NCBI GenBank assembly: GCA_037969235.1
Contig: JBBKXA010000060.1
Span: 1-22,456, forward strand
Direction of reading: 5' to 3'
Length of the DNA: 22,456 bases
Source: TMED27 sp037969235
GTDB lineage: Bacteria; Pseudomonadota; Alphaproteobacteria; Micavibrionales; Micavibrionaceae
The notes under the pieces are model-generated. The model had not been told where the DNA came from and did no database searches. It saw only the letters and a list, made by a program, of their open reading frames with translations. Positions 1 to 7,416 of the stretch are shown one piece after another (position 1 is the stretch's first letter; every line of letters starts with the position of its first letter). Both the position numbers and the translations under genes were made by a program.

Positions 1-80
1 CTAGAGGAAATAAAAATGGGGCGGGGCGGTTCGTGACATTAATGTGGCGGGAAATCTTTACAGGTCGTCAAAACGAAAAT

Positions 81-156
81 TGGTGGATCCTAGCGGGATC
101 GAACCGCTGACCTCATCACTGCCAGCGATGCGCTCTCCCAGCTGAGCTAAGGACCC
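81..156 (-). tRNA. tRNA-Ala (anticodon GGC)
   Basis: The reverse complement folds into a complete 76-nt cloverleaf. The acceptor GGGTCCT pairs with AGGATCC (one G-U). The D-arm is GCTC/GAGC, the anticodon stem CATCG/TGATG with loop CTGGCAG, and the T-arm AGCGG/CCGCT with TTCGATC. The anticodon GGC reads the alanine codon GCC. Discriminator A and a genome-encoded CCA end are present at 81-84. A plausible promoter lies just upstream at 180-208. No convincing terminator is visible between this gene and the window start. Confidence 0.96.
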
Positions 157-179
157 TTAACCTAAGAAAAGGTAGGGGC

Positions 180-208
180 ACAATATTAAATTTTTTGATG
201 TAATTCAA
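180..208 (-). promoter_or_regulatory. Candidate promoter of tRNA-Ala
   Basis: On the minus strand, TTGAAT (203-208) is separated by exactly 17 bases from TATTGT (180-185). A G+C-rich discriminator (GCCCCT) follows. The expected start is about 16 bases before the mature tRNA 5' end. G+C-rich discriminators are typical of stringently controlled stable-RNA promoters, so growth-rate control is an inference. Confidence 0.45.
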
Positions 209-222
209 GCAAAAAATGGGGC

Positions 223-254
223 AAAAAAAACGACGCCCGATTAAGAGCGCCGTT
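223..254 (-). terminator. Rho-independent terminator of mscL
   Basis: On the minus strand, AACGGCGC (247-254) pairs with GCGTCGTT (229-236) through 8 bp including one G-U. A run of eight T follows. It begins about 20 bases after the mscL stop codon. On the opposite strand the G-U becomes an A-C mismatch, which supports the minus-strand assignment. Confidence 0.75.
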
Positions 255-274
255 TTTCAAATTATTCTCACCGC

Positions 275-691
275 TTACTTTTTCTTCAAAGCATCACGAA
301 TTTCTGTCAAAAGCACAATATCAGCAGGCGGCGCGGCTGGCGCAGCAGGCGCTTCGGCTTCTTTGCGCTTCAAGGAGTTCACACCCTTAACAAGCATAAA
401 CACCACAAAAGCGACGATCAAAAAGTTGATCAATGCATTGATAAACGCACCATATTTAATGATGGGCGCGCCCGCATCTTCGGCCAGTTTCAAGGTTGCG
501 TATGACTCACCGTTTAACGAGATAAACAGATCGCCAAAATCAACGCCGCTGGTGGCAACACCAACGATGGGCATAATCATGTCCCCAACCAATGATGTCA
601 CAATCGCAGTAAACGCCGCGCCGATAATGATACCAACGGCCATGTCCATGACGTTACCTTTGGCAATAAATTCTTTAAATTCGCTGAGCAT
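275..691 (-). CDS. mscL: Large-conductance mechanosensitive channel MscL
   Basis: Encodes a 138-residue inner-membrane channel that opens under membrane tension to release solutes during hypo-osmotic shock; the family forms homopentamers. The sequence shows the amphipathic N-terminal helix (MLSEFKEFIAKGNVMDMA), then TM1 with the glycine/alanine-rich pore segment (VGIIIGAAFTAIVTSLVGD, about 19-37). A periplasmic loop follows, then TM2 (about 82-102) and a charged cytoplasmic C-terminal helix (ADIVLLTEIRDALKKK) after an Ala/Pro linker. Length is normal for the family. The ATG is preceded by AAGG at good spacing. It is transcribed alone, with its own candidate promoter (756-784) and terminator (223-254). 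Confidence 0.96.
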   Translation of the reverse strand: MLSEFKEFIAKGNVMDMAVGIIIGAAFTAIVTSLVGDMIMPIVGVATSGVDFGDLFISLNGESYATLKLAEDAGAPIIKYGAFINALINFLIVAFVVFMLVKGVNSLKRKEAEAPAAPAAPPADIVLLTEIRDALKKK

Positions 692-755
692 ATTTTCTAC
701 CTTAATGTGTGCAAGTTTTAGGAAATTTTGTTTAAGAACAAAACATTAGATTAAA

Positions 756-784
756 ATTTAAAACATGTAGACCTCTTGCGTCAA
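756..784 (-). promoter_or_regulatory. Candidate promoter of mscL
   Basis: On the minus strand, TTGACG (779-784) is 17 bases from TTAAAT (756-761), about 65 bases upstream of the mscL ATG. The intervening leader contains a perfect inverted repeat, TTTTGTT-TAAG-AACAAAA (726-743), which could form a leader hairpin or be an operator. The -10 box is weak, so confidence is modest. Confidence 0.35.
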
Positions 785-811
785 TACCGAAAATCAGAAA
801 TTGCGCATAAA

Positions 812-841
812 AAAGAGCCTCACAATGAAGCGAGGCTCTTT
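812..841 (-). terminator. Strong terminator downstream of porin
   Basis: AAAGAGCCTC (812-821) and GAGGCTCTTT (832-841) form a perfect 10-bp stem with a 10-base loop. It lies 29 bases after the porin stop codon. In the porin direction the stem runs into a TTTTTT tract. The A-rich side could also allow termination from the other strand. Confidence 0.85.
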
Positions 842-870
842 AAAATTCTTAAATCGGAAACCGACTTCGA

Positions 871-2040
871 TTAGAAGTTGATTTGTGTACCCAATGTTAC
901 ATATGTCGCGTCAGCGTCAGCAGCACCAAGCTCATGCTCGATGTAACCAACAGAACCACGGAATGTCATACCAGGACCATATGTGTAAGTCACACCACCT
1001 GAATAACGTTTTGTATCCAAGTTAGGTGTTGCAAACGTGTTGTCTTGATCATAGTAAGATGCACCCAATTTGAAAGGACCAGCTGTGTAGTCTACACCAA
1101 CAACCATTGTGTCTTCATCTTTAGAACCGGCACCTTCTACTCCACCGTTATCTTCACGATAGATTGCACCAACACCGAAAGGTCCGATGTCAAAGTCAGC
1201 ACCAACGTTCCATACTTTACGGTCATCAGAGTTAACAGCTGCAACAGCATCCGCACCGTTTTCACCGTGTGAATAACCACCACCAAGGATCATACCAACA
1301 TTGTTGAATTGACCTTCGTAACGAACAGCCGCCTCGTAAGTTTCGTCAACTGTATCTTCAACATTATTTGTACCAATACCAGCCAATGAATCAGCTGCAT
1401 CTGTATCAGGTGAGAAAGACACACCAGCTTGGAAACCGTTCAGGATTGGTGACAAATAAGTGATTTTGTCTGATTTACCTGATGGGTCCATATCATAGTC
1501 GATACCGCTACCATTAACAGCAGCCGCTCCAAGAAGAGCACCAGTAAGAACTGTATAGTTTACTGGTTGTACATACTGACGGATACCGTCGATGTTAGAG
1601 TCTGCAGAAGGCGCAGCAACTTGTAGCAAGTAACCAGCACCGTCTTCAGCACCAACATTGAAACGACCCCAGCCGCCTGACATATAGATGTATGATTCGT
1701 CAACTGAGAAGTTATCGCCAAATGTTAGTGTATCACCAGCATCAACTGTGCCATCGCCATCAGCGTCAGTCAAAGTTGATTGCGTTGCATCAGCATTCAC
1801 TTCGATATGCGCACCAACTGTTAGACCATTGTCCAAAGTTGTTTCGCCGCCGAAATGTACTTCTGTGTCACGGATAAAGTCAACATCGCTAGCTTCAGTA
1901 CCAGCAGTTTCGTCTTGGTCTACGTACGCGCCGTAGCCTTTAAAATAACCACCGAGTTCAAGTTTAACTTGAGCCGCAGCGGGGTTAGCGATCATTGCCA
2001 ATCCGGCAATAGCAGCTGTGCTTAAAAGTAGTCTTTTCAT
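871..2040 (-). CDS. Outer-membrane general porin
   Basis: Encodes a 389-residue precursor of a beta-barrel porin, which would form a diffusion channel in the outer membrane. A signal peptide starts MKRLLLSTAAIAGLAMIANP and ends in AAA before QVKLELGGYF (cleavage near residue 23). The mature part alternates beta-strand-like segments with acidic Asp/Gly-rich loops, including a calcium-site-like stretch (DADGDGTVDAGD). It ends in Phe (TLGTQINF), the signal recognised by the BAM complex. The family is the alphaproteobacterial Gram-negative porin type. I chose the second in-frame ATG (2040): GGAGG lies 7 bases before it but only 1 base before the upstream ATG at 2046. It has its own promoter (2141-2168) and terminator. 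Confidence 0.9.
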   Translation of the reverse strand: MKRLLLSTAAIAGLAMIANPAAAQVKLELGGYFKGYGAYVDQDETAGTEASDVDFIRDTEVHFGGETTLDNGLTVGAHIEVNADATQSTLTDADGDGTVDAGDTLTFGDNFSVDESYIYMSGGWGRFNVGAEDGAGYLLQVAAPSADSNIDGIRQYVQPVNYTVLTGALLGAAAVNGSGIDYDMDPSGKSDKITYLSPILNGFQAGVSFSPDTDAADSLAGIGTNNVEDTVDETYEAAVRYEGQFNNVGMILGGGYSHGENGADAVAAVNSDDRKVWNVGADFDIGPFGVGAIYREDNGGVEGAGSKDEDTMVVGVDYTAGPFKLGASYYDQDNTFATPNLDTKRYSGGVTYTYGPGMTFRGSVGYIEHELGAADADATYVTLGTQINF

Positions 2041-2140
2041 TATCATTCCTCCAATTTTTCAAAACAGATGACAATTTGTTGAATAAATTTGATACGAAAG
2101 GATCCGAATCAAATATCCGCCATACCAGCGAATAAGATCA

Positions 2141-2168
2141 AATATACGCGAGTATTATGAGTCGTCAA
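2141..2168 (-). promoter_or_regulatory. Candidate promoter of the porin gene
   Basis: On the minus strand, TTGACG (2163-2168) is 16 bases from TATATT (2141-2146). Each hexamer matches the sigma-70 consensus in five of six positions. The implied 5' leader is about 95 bases. The motif ATCAAATAT occurs at the -10 region (2137-2145) and again at 2108-2116 in the leader, 29 bases apart. This could be a regulator or small-RNA site, as is common for porin genes. Confidence 0.55.
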
Positions 2169-2277
2169 CGCCAAGATTCGTAAATTTGTCACATTTTTTT
2201 AAAAGCGTTGTATTTTTGCAACAATCAAAAACATCACGCGGATACAACAATTTAAATCAAAACTCCCGCGCCGCACT

Positions 2278-2298
2278 GTCACTAACCGTCACTATAAT
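2278..2298 (+). promoter_or_regulatory. TATAAT box with phased GTCACTA repeats
   Basis: A perfect TATAAT (2293-2298) lies about 65 bases upstream of the lipoprotein ATG. GTCACTA occurs at 2278-2284 and 2288-2294, exactly 10 bases apart, with the second copy running into the -10 box. There is no good -35 hexamer, so the repeats may mark an activator or repressor site. The rest of the 2047-2363 gap is AT-rich and otherwise unremarkable apart from the divergent porin promoter. Confidence 0.4.
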
Positions 2299-2363
2299 GT
2301 CCCTTGAGGCCAAACGCTATGCATGATAATTAAAAAGCATAACGATATATTTAAAGGACAGCC

Positions 2364-2903
2364 ATGAATAATCTTCGTATCTCATTATTAGTGTTTTCAA
2401 CCTGCGCCGTGGCGCTGAGCGCTTGTAGCGGATCAGGCATAAAAAGCGAAGCCAAATATCCCACTGGCGCGGCGCGTGACGGCACAGACGCCAACGCCAT
2501 CTATGATAAACCCGCCAGCATCATGGGCGAAGGCGGCTTGTTTGGCCTGAACAAAAAGAAAGAGGGCGAAGATTTATCTGGCATCACGGTCAACGCTTAT
2601 CTATGGCGCGCCGCATTGGATACGGTGTCCTTTATGCCCCTCGCCAGCGCCGATCCATTCGGCGGCGTAATCCTCACCGATTATTACACCGACGAAAATG
2701 CGCCCAATGAACGCTTTAAACTCAATGTTTTTGTGTTGAGCAAACAACTGAAATCCGATGGTATTCAGGTGCGTGTCTTTAAACAAGTGCGCGGCAAAGG
2801 CGGCTGGAACGATGTTGAGGCCCCTGCGGAAATGGCGCGTCAATTGGAAGATTCGATCCTCACTCGCGCCCGTCAACTCCGCGTTGCAAATCTGGACGAT
2901 TAA
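2364..2903 (+). CDS. DUF3576-type outer-membrane lipoprotein
   Basis: Encodes a 179-residue predicted lipoprotein. The N-terminus has a short hydrophobic signal ending in the lipobox LSAC, so Cys21 would be lipidated. The mature part (about 75-175, from LSGITVNAYLWRAALDTVSFMPL to the C-terminus) resembles the alphaproteobacterial DUF3576 family, for which I know no established biochemical function. In related genomes this family often sits just upstream of leuS; here a glycosyltransferase gene lies between. AAAGGA precedes the ATG. The next gene starts 6 bases after the stop, suggesting an operon. The family call is from memory of the conserved pattern. Confidence 0.8.
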   Translation: MNNLRISLLVFSTCAVALSACSGSGIKSEAKYPTGAARDGTDANAIYDKPASIMGEGGLFGLNKKKEGEDLSGITVNAYLWRAALDTVSFMPLASADPFGGVILTDYYTDENAPNERFKLNVFVLSKQLKSDGIQVRVFKQVRGKGGWNDVEAPAEMARQLEDSILTRARQLRVANLDD

Positions 2904-2909
2904 GAGCTG

Positions 2910-3713
2910 ATGTTTCCCGTTTATGTAATTTCGTTGGCCGACGAACAACTCCGTAAAACCGCAATCAAAAACCATCTCGAAGAGCGTGGCTTTGAATGCG
3001 AATTTTTCGATGCGGTGGATGGACGGCAAATGGATGTGCTGAGCCATCCTGGTTATGACGGCCCGCGCCGCATGGCTGCACATGGGCGGCACTTAAAAGG
3101 CGGTGAGCTGGGCTGTATTCTCTCTCACCGTGGCATTTACCAAAAAATTCTTGATGAAGGGCACGAACATGTTTTTGTCATCGAAGACGATGCCCGTTTT
3201 GACGCCGACACCAAAGAAGTGCTCGAAAGCTTCCTCGCCAAAAATATCCCCTATGACATGGTGCGCTTATTAGGCAGCGAAAAAGTCGCACGCGGTAAAC
3301 ACCGTAAAATCCTACCACTATATAAAGGCCATCACCTCGTGCGCCTGCGCACCTCCCCTGGCGGCACACACGCCACACTGGTAAGCCGCACAGGCGCCAA
3401 GAAGCTCTTAGAATCCACCCAAAAATTCGCCTTCCCCATTGATACAATTTTGGGCCGCGCATGGGAAACCGGCGTAGATTGGTATTCCATCCAACCCGGT
3501 TTAGCCGTGCAGGATCTCGATTTCGAATCCGCCATCGGCGACGATCGTCACGATAAAACCAATCCCCTAAATGGCGTAGCAAAATTAAAATTCAAACTCA
3601 CCCGTTTGCGTTTTAAAATTGCAGAAGCCCTCGGCAAAGCGCGGGTATATTGGGGCAACTATTGGAACGATAAAGCGGTGGCGAAAAACCACCACCAAAC
3701 ACCCCCACCTTGA
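2910..3713 (+). CDS. Family 25 glycosyltransferase (LOS/LPS type)
   Basis: Encodes a 267-residue protein of glycosyltransferase family 25, which typically adds galactose or another hexose to lipooligosaccharide. Visible motifs are the N-terminal VYVISLADEQLRK, then FFDAVDGR (33-40), GELGCILSH (65-73) and VIEDDARF (90-97), whose EDD fits the acidic metal/sugar-nucleotide motif. It probably acts at the cytoplasmic face in envelope glycan assembly. It starts 6 bases after the lipoprotein stop without a strong Shine-Dalgarno, so translational coupling is likely. The last codons (TPPP and stop) lie inside the palindromic repeat at 3698-3787, so the native C-terminus may have been replaced by the repeat. 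The acceptor sugar cannot be told. Confidence 0.88.
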   Translation: MFPVYVISLADEQLRKTAIKNHLEERGFECEFFDAVDGRQMDVLSHPGYDGPRRMAAHGRHLKGGELGCILSHRGIYQKILDEGHEHVFVIEDDARFDADTKEVLESFLAKNIPYDMVRLLGSEKVARGKHRKILPLYKGHHLVRLRTSPGGTHATLVSRTGAKKLLESTQKFAFPIDTILGRAWETGVDWYSIQPGLAVQDLDFESAIGDDRHDKTNPLNGVAKLKFKLTRLRFKIAEALGKARVYWGNYWNDKAVAKNHHQTPPP

Positions 3714-3787
3714 TCCTCCCCCTGAGGGGGAGGAATATGTAAGCTTAGTGAATGTAATGAACTTAGCTGAAATCAGGAGGGGGTGTT
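3698..3787. repeat. MITE-like palindromic repeat element (about 90 bp)
   Basis: The outer ends are near-perfect inverted repeats: AACACCCCCACCT (3698-3710) against AGGAGGGGGTGTT (3775-3787), 12 of 13 matching and extendable with one bulge. Inside is a perfect hairpin CCTCCCCC-TGA-GGGGGAGG (3715-3733). No U-tract follows it, so it is not a classical terminator. The element supplies the stop codon of the glycosyltransferase. It resembles small C-rich palindromic elements dispersed in some proteobacterial genomes; this is from memory, not a search. No clear target-site duplication is visible. Confidence 0.65.
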
Positions 3788-3815
3788 CGATAATAAGAAT
3801 ATTTACATTCAAATA

Positions 3816-3851
3816 CCCTCTGTGCAACCCTGTGCCTCTGTGGTAAAAAAC
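3816..3851 (+). repeat. CTCTGTG-type short dispersed repeat before leuS
   Basis: The segment has three close copies of a [CT]CTGTG core (CCCTCTGTG, CCCTGTG, CCTCTGTGG) followed by an A-tract, ending 3 bases before the leuS ATG. It resembles a CTCTGTG...GCCTCTGTGGT motif that I associate with intergenic regions of many unrelated bacteria; I cannot verify that here. It occupies the place where a ribosome-binding site would be expected. Confidence 0.45.
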
Positions 3852-3854
3852 TTT

Positions 3855-6416
3855 ATGAGCACAGAAAAATATAACATTGCCGAATCCGAAGCCAAGTGGC
3901 GCAAAGCATGGAACGAGCGCAAATGCTTTGAAGTCACCGAAGACACCACCAAAGACAAATATTACGTCCTTGAGATGTTCCCCTACCCATCAGGGCGCAT
4001 CCATGTCGGCCATGTGCGCAATTACACCCTCGGCGATGTGGTGGCGCGATATCGCCGCGCACGTGGCTTTAACGTCCTGCGCCCAATGGGATGGGATGCG
4101 TTTGGCCTGCCCGCCGAAAATGCTGCGATTGAACGCGGCGCTCATCCCTCCGATTGGACAATCTCCAATACCGCTGAAATGCGTGAGCAGCTCCAATCCA
4201 TGGGTCTTGCCATTGATTGGAGCCGTGAGATCACCACTTGCAAACCCGATTATTATCGCCACGAACAAGCCATGTTTCTTAAATTTTTGGAACGCGGCAT
4301 CGCATACCGCAAGGAATCCATGGTCAATTGGGATCCCGTCGATAACACCGTGCTGGCGAATGAACAAGTCGTAGACGGCAAAGGCTGGCGCACAGGCGCA
4401 CCCGTGGAACGCCGCAAGCTCAACCAATGGTTTCTAAAAATCACCGACTACGCCGATGAATTGATCGACGATCTCGACAAACTCGACCGCTGGCCCGAAA
4501 AAGTGCGCATCATGCAGGAAAACTGGATTGGCCGCTCTAAGGGTTTACAATTTAAATGGGATATCGTCGGAAAAGACGAACAAATCGAAGTCTACACCAC
4601 CCGCCCAGATACACTCTTCGGCGCGTCTTTCCTCGCGCTGGCTTCCGATCACCCGATGGCACAAGAATTGGGCACAGACAAAGACGGCTTTGACGCGTTT
4701 ATCAAAAAATGCCAAGCCATCGGCACATCTGAAGCCGCCATCGAACAAGCCGAAAAGCTAGGATTTGATACAGACCACACAGCAACGCACCCTCTCTTAA
4801 AACGCGAAGTGCCCGTCTATATCGCCAATTTCGTGCTCATGGATTACGGCACAGGCGCAGTCTTCGGCGTACCCGCCCACGACCAACGCGATTTCGATTT
4901 TGCCAATAAATACGACCTTTCCATCACCCGCGTCATTTCCGATGGTCAAGACGATGAACTCACCGAAGCCTATACAGGTGAAGGTACTCTTATCAATTCC
5001 GGCATATTGGATGGCAAAGACATCGCCTCCGCCAAAGAACTGATCATCCAAAAATGCGAAGAAGACGGCTCTGGCTTCGGCACAACCCAATACCGCCTCC
5101 GCGATTGGGGTGTGAGCCGCCAGCGTTATTGGGGCTGCCCTATCCCCATCATTTATTGCGATGATTGCGGCCCATTGCCTGTGCCCGAAGATCAACTCCC
5201 CGTCGAACTCCCCAAAGATATTAGCTTCGATAAACCCGGCAACCCGCTTGTTCACCATCCCACATGGAAAAACACGACCTGCCCCAAATGCGGGCAACCC
5301 GCCACCCGCGAAACGGATACATTCGATACATTCTTCGAATCCAGCTGGTATCAATTCCGCTATTGCGATCCGCACAATGACTCCGCGCCAGTAGGCAAAG
5401 ACAAAGCCAATTACTGGATGCCCAAAGGCGCAACCGTGGAGCAATATATCGGCGGCGTAGAACACGCCGTGCTCCACCTTTTATACGCGCGTTTTTTCAC
5501 CAAAATCATGCGCGATTGCGGTTATGTCGATTGCGATGAGCCCTTCATGGGATTATTCACCCAAGGCATGGTCACGCATGAAACTTACAAAGACGCAAAC
5601 GGCAAATGGATAACGCCGATTGAATATGAAGCACTTGTCGATAAATCCACCGCCAAAGTCGGCCCCTCCATTAAAATGTCGAAATCCAAGAAAAACGTCA
5701 TCGACCCCGAAGATATCCTCAAAACTTATGGTGCAGATGCGGCGCGGCTATTCATCCTCTCCGACTCCCCGCCCGAACGGGATCTCGAATGGACAGAAAG
5801 CGGCATCGAAGGTGCATGGCGCTTCATCAATAAATTGCATCGTATTGTCATGGATTACCAGCAACACATCCCCGCCCACGATACTCCCAAGCCCACGCAT
5901 TTCGCTGATGATATTAACGAACTGCGTAGCGCCGCCCACAAAACCATTAACGGCATCGCCAAAAGCATTGACGATTTCGCCATGAACAAAGTGGTCGCGC
6001 AAATCCGTGAACTATCCAACCTCATCGCCTCCCCCAAACAAGCCGAAAATTACGTCAAGCTTGATGGCGGCGCATGGGCAATTCGGGAGACGCTGGAAAT
6101 TCTCATTAAGCTCTTTAACCCCATGATGCCGCATCTAGCCGAAGAACTTTGGAGCGCACTTGGGCATAATACATTGCTCGCTGATGAACCGTGGCCAGTC
6201 GCGGATGAAAGCCTGCTGGTCGATGACACCGTCACCATCGGCGTTCAAGTCAACGGCAAAGTCCGCGCAACCATCACCCTGTCGCCCGACGCCAACGAGT
6301 CAGAAGCCCGCGAAGCCGCTCTCGGACAAGATAACGTCAAAAAAGCCATGGATGGCAAACAGGTGCGAAAATTCATCTACGTCCCCGGTAAAATCGTCAA
6401 TGTCGTCGCGGGTTAG
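3855..6416 (+). CDS. leuS: Leucyl-tRNA synthetase
   Basis: Encodes an 853-residue cytoplasmic class I synthetase that charges tRNA-Leu and edits mischarged products. It carries the HIGH-type motif HVGH (50-53, in YPSGRIHVGHVRN). The CP1 editing domain has the expected TTRPDTLFG and GTGAVFGVPAHDQRDFDFA blocks. A zinc-binding-like Cys cluster (CDDCG, CPKCG) and KMSKS (607-611) are present, and the C-terminal anticodon/VNGKVR region is complete. Length is normal. I start at the ATG giving MSTEKYNIAESEAKWRKAW, where LeuRS homology begins; an upstream GTG (3783) would add 24 residues encoded by repeat sequence. No good Shine-Dalgarno precedes the ATG. Confidence 0.98.
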   Translation: MSTEKYNIAESEAKWRKAWNERKCFEVTEDTTKDKYYVLEMFPYPSGRIHVGHVRNYTLGDVVARYRRARGFNVLRPMGWDAFGLPAENAAIERGAHPSDWTISNTAEMREQLQSMGLAIDWSREITTCKPDYYRHEQAMFLKFLERGIAYRKESMVNWDPVDNTVLANEQVVDGKGWRTGAPVERRKLNQWFLKITDYADELIDDLDKLDRWPEKVRIMQENWIGRSKGLQFKWDIVGKDEQIEVYTTRPDTLFGASFLALASDHPMAQELGTDKDGFDAFIKKCQAIGTSEAAIEQAEKLGFDTDHTATHPLLKREVPVYIANFVLMDYGTGAVFGVPAHDQRDFDFANKYDLSITRVISDGQDDELTEAYTGEGTLINSGILDGKDIASAKELIIQKCEEDGSGFGTTQYRLRDWGVSRQRYWGCPIPIIYCDDCGPLPVPEDQLPVELPKDISFDKPGNPLVHHPTWKNTTCPKCGQPATRETDTFDTFFESSWYQFRYCDPHNDSAPVGKDKANYWMPKGATVEQYIGGVEHAVLHLLYARFFTKIMRDCGYVDCDEPFMGLFTQGMVTHETYKDANGKWITPIEYEALVDKSTAKVGPSIKMSKSKKNVIDPEDILKTYGADAARLFILSDSPPERDLEWTESGIEGAWRFINKLHRIVMDYQQHIPAHDTPKPTHFADDINELRSAAHKTINGIAKSIDDFAMNKVVAQIRELSNLIASPKQAENYVKLDGGAWAIRETLEILIKLFNPMMPHLAEELWSALGHNTLLADEPWPVADESLLVDDTVTIGVQVNGKVRATITLSPDANESEAREAALGQDNVKKAMDGKQVRKFIYVPGKIVNVVAG

Positions 6417-6800
6417 ACAAAGTTTATCGTCACGCACATCCCAAATAAAATGATAAAATTTTAAAGATCTCATCAACAGAACGCAGTATTTGTGATCTTG
6501 CAACTTTTATCCGCCCATAAGAAACGGCGCGATGCTTTTGGGCTTGCGCCTTGAACATAACAACGCCACCCAGCCCTAAGGCTGAGAGGCGACACACATA
6601 ACCGCAGTGTCTAGAATGCCGCTTATGACAGGGGTTACTAAGCCCCCAGACCAACAAAGTTGATCCGAGCTAACCTTAAATGGGGAGGGTAAAATTACAA
6701 AGGGAAAAGTTAAGATAGGAATAATAAGCCACTTTTAAAACAAACATGTGCTATACAAAAGAAAGGTTTACCCCTAATTTTAACGCACTGGAGATTTTAA
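6417..6800. other. 384-base gap with hairpin cluster; possible ncRNA
   Basis: No convincing protein gene. Between AT-rich flanks, 6526-6649 is distinctly richer in G+C and holds four neighbouring hairpins. These are GGCGC/GCGCC (6526-6550), an 11-bp stem around CTAA (6565-6590), GACAC/GTGTC (6591-6611) and GGGG/CCCC (6631-6646). The 11-bp stem pairs better as minus-strand RNA (G-U in place of C-A), while the GGGG stem pairs better on the plus strand, so the orientation is undecided. It lacks the signature bases I know for SRP RNA, RNase P RNA or tmRNA. It may be a structured RNA or degraded sequence. Confidence 0.25.
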
Positions 6801-7310
6801 ATGGAGAGGCAAAGTGCTGAAGCTCATAGAGATTACAGGCAAGCTAACGAAAAATTCGATTACTTCTTAACAACCGTTACAATAGCAATGTGTGGCTATT
6901 TGGTGCAGATATATGATGCTAGCGGCTTAAGAAATTTTGATGTTGTAAGCATTCTTGGGGCGAGTTCCATTTGCCTATTTTTAGCCTCCATACTTTGTGG
7001 CTTTCACCGTATGGAAAAACTCATTCAAGCTAAACGCAAAAACTATGATTACCTCAGAGCAAGTGAGCGAATAGGTGATATAAGCAGAAGCGCCGCATCA
7101 GGGGAAACTGTGCTGTTTAATGGTGAGCCTGCAGATAAAAATAAAATACTTAGTGAAATAGAAAAATGTGATGAACGTGTCGCAAGCCTTACTAAAGAAA
7201 TGAATGACAAAGGCGGTAGTGCAGAATGGCTCTATAAAGTCAGAAATAACACGCTTCTTCTAGGTATGGCTCTTCAGTTTCTCACTCAAATATTATCTGG
7301 CATATTGTAA
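6801..7310 (+). CDS. Small membrane protein with three predicted helices
   Basis: Encodes a 169-residue protein I do not recognise by name. A charged N-terminal segment leads into KFDYFLTTVTIAMCGYLVQIY (TM1, about 19-38). TM2 is about 46-68 (SILGASSICLFLASILCGF). A charged helical, coiled-coil-like stretch follows (about 70-137), and then a C-terminal TM3 (about 150-168). The overall plan recalls small accessory membrane proteins, including SLATT-like predicted effectors of defence systems, but no motif settles this. GGAG lies 7 bases before the ATG. The gene is more AT-rich than its neighbours and stands alone between leuS and tRNA-Trp, suggesting recent acquisition. Confidence 0.7.
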   Translation: MERQSAEAHRDYRQANEKFDYFLTTVTIAMCGYLVQIYDASGLRNFDVVSILGASSICLFLASILCGFHRMEKLIQAKRKNYDYLRASERIGDISRSAASGETVLFNGEPADKNKILSEIEKCDERVASLTKEMNDKGGSAEWLYKVRNNTLLLGMALQFLTQILSGIL

Positions 7311-7416
7311 TTATTACAAAATGATTGGGCATAGTATAAAAATACCGTAAATGATGCTTAGATTTCAATACGAACCTTATTATCGCCTTATTACGGCTTG
7401 GCCAATTCTCTGAAAA

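Noticed and set aside
12..22. AAAAATGGGGC string recurring at 212-222 and 21470-21480
   Set aside because: Two copies sit in or beside T-tracts of terminator-like structures and the string is short; chance or terminator composition is sufficient explanation.
2041..2046. Upstream ATG as porin start
   Set aside because: The GGAGG motif is only one base away from it, while the next ATG has ideal spacing.
3715..3733. CCTCCCCC-TGA-GGGGGAGG hairpin as a terminator
   Set aside because: No T-tract follows on either side; it fits better as the core of the palindromic repeat element.
3783..3854. GTG-initiated 24-residue extension of LeuRS
   Set aside because: The extension is encoded by repeat sequence and lacks LeuRS homology; homology starts at the ATG at 3855.
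4797..5477. 226-codon open frame antisense to leuS
   Set aside because: It lies wholly inside leuS, shows only antisense-type composition, and leuS motifs fully explain the DNA.
6430..6657. 75-codon minus-strand frame in the leuS downstream gap
   Set aside because: No recognisable protein features or ribosome-binding site; the hairpins explain the composition better, so I treat it as non-coding.
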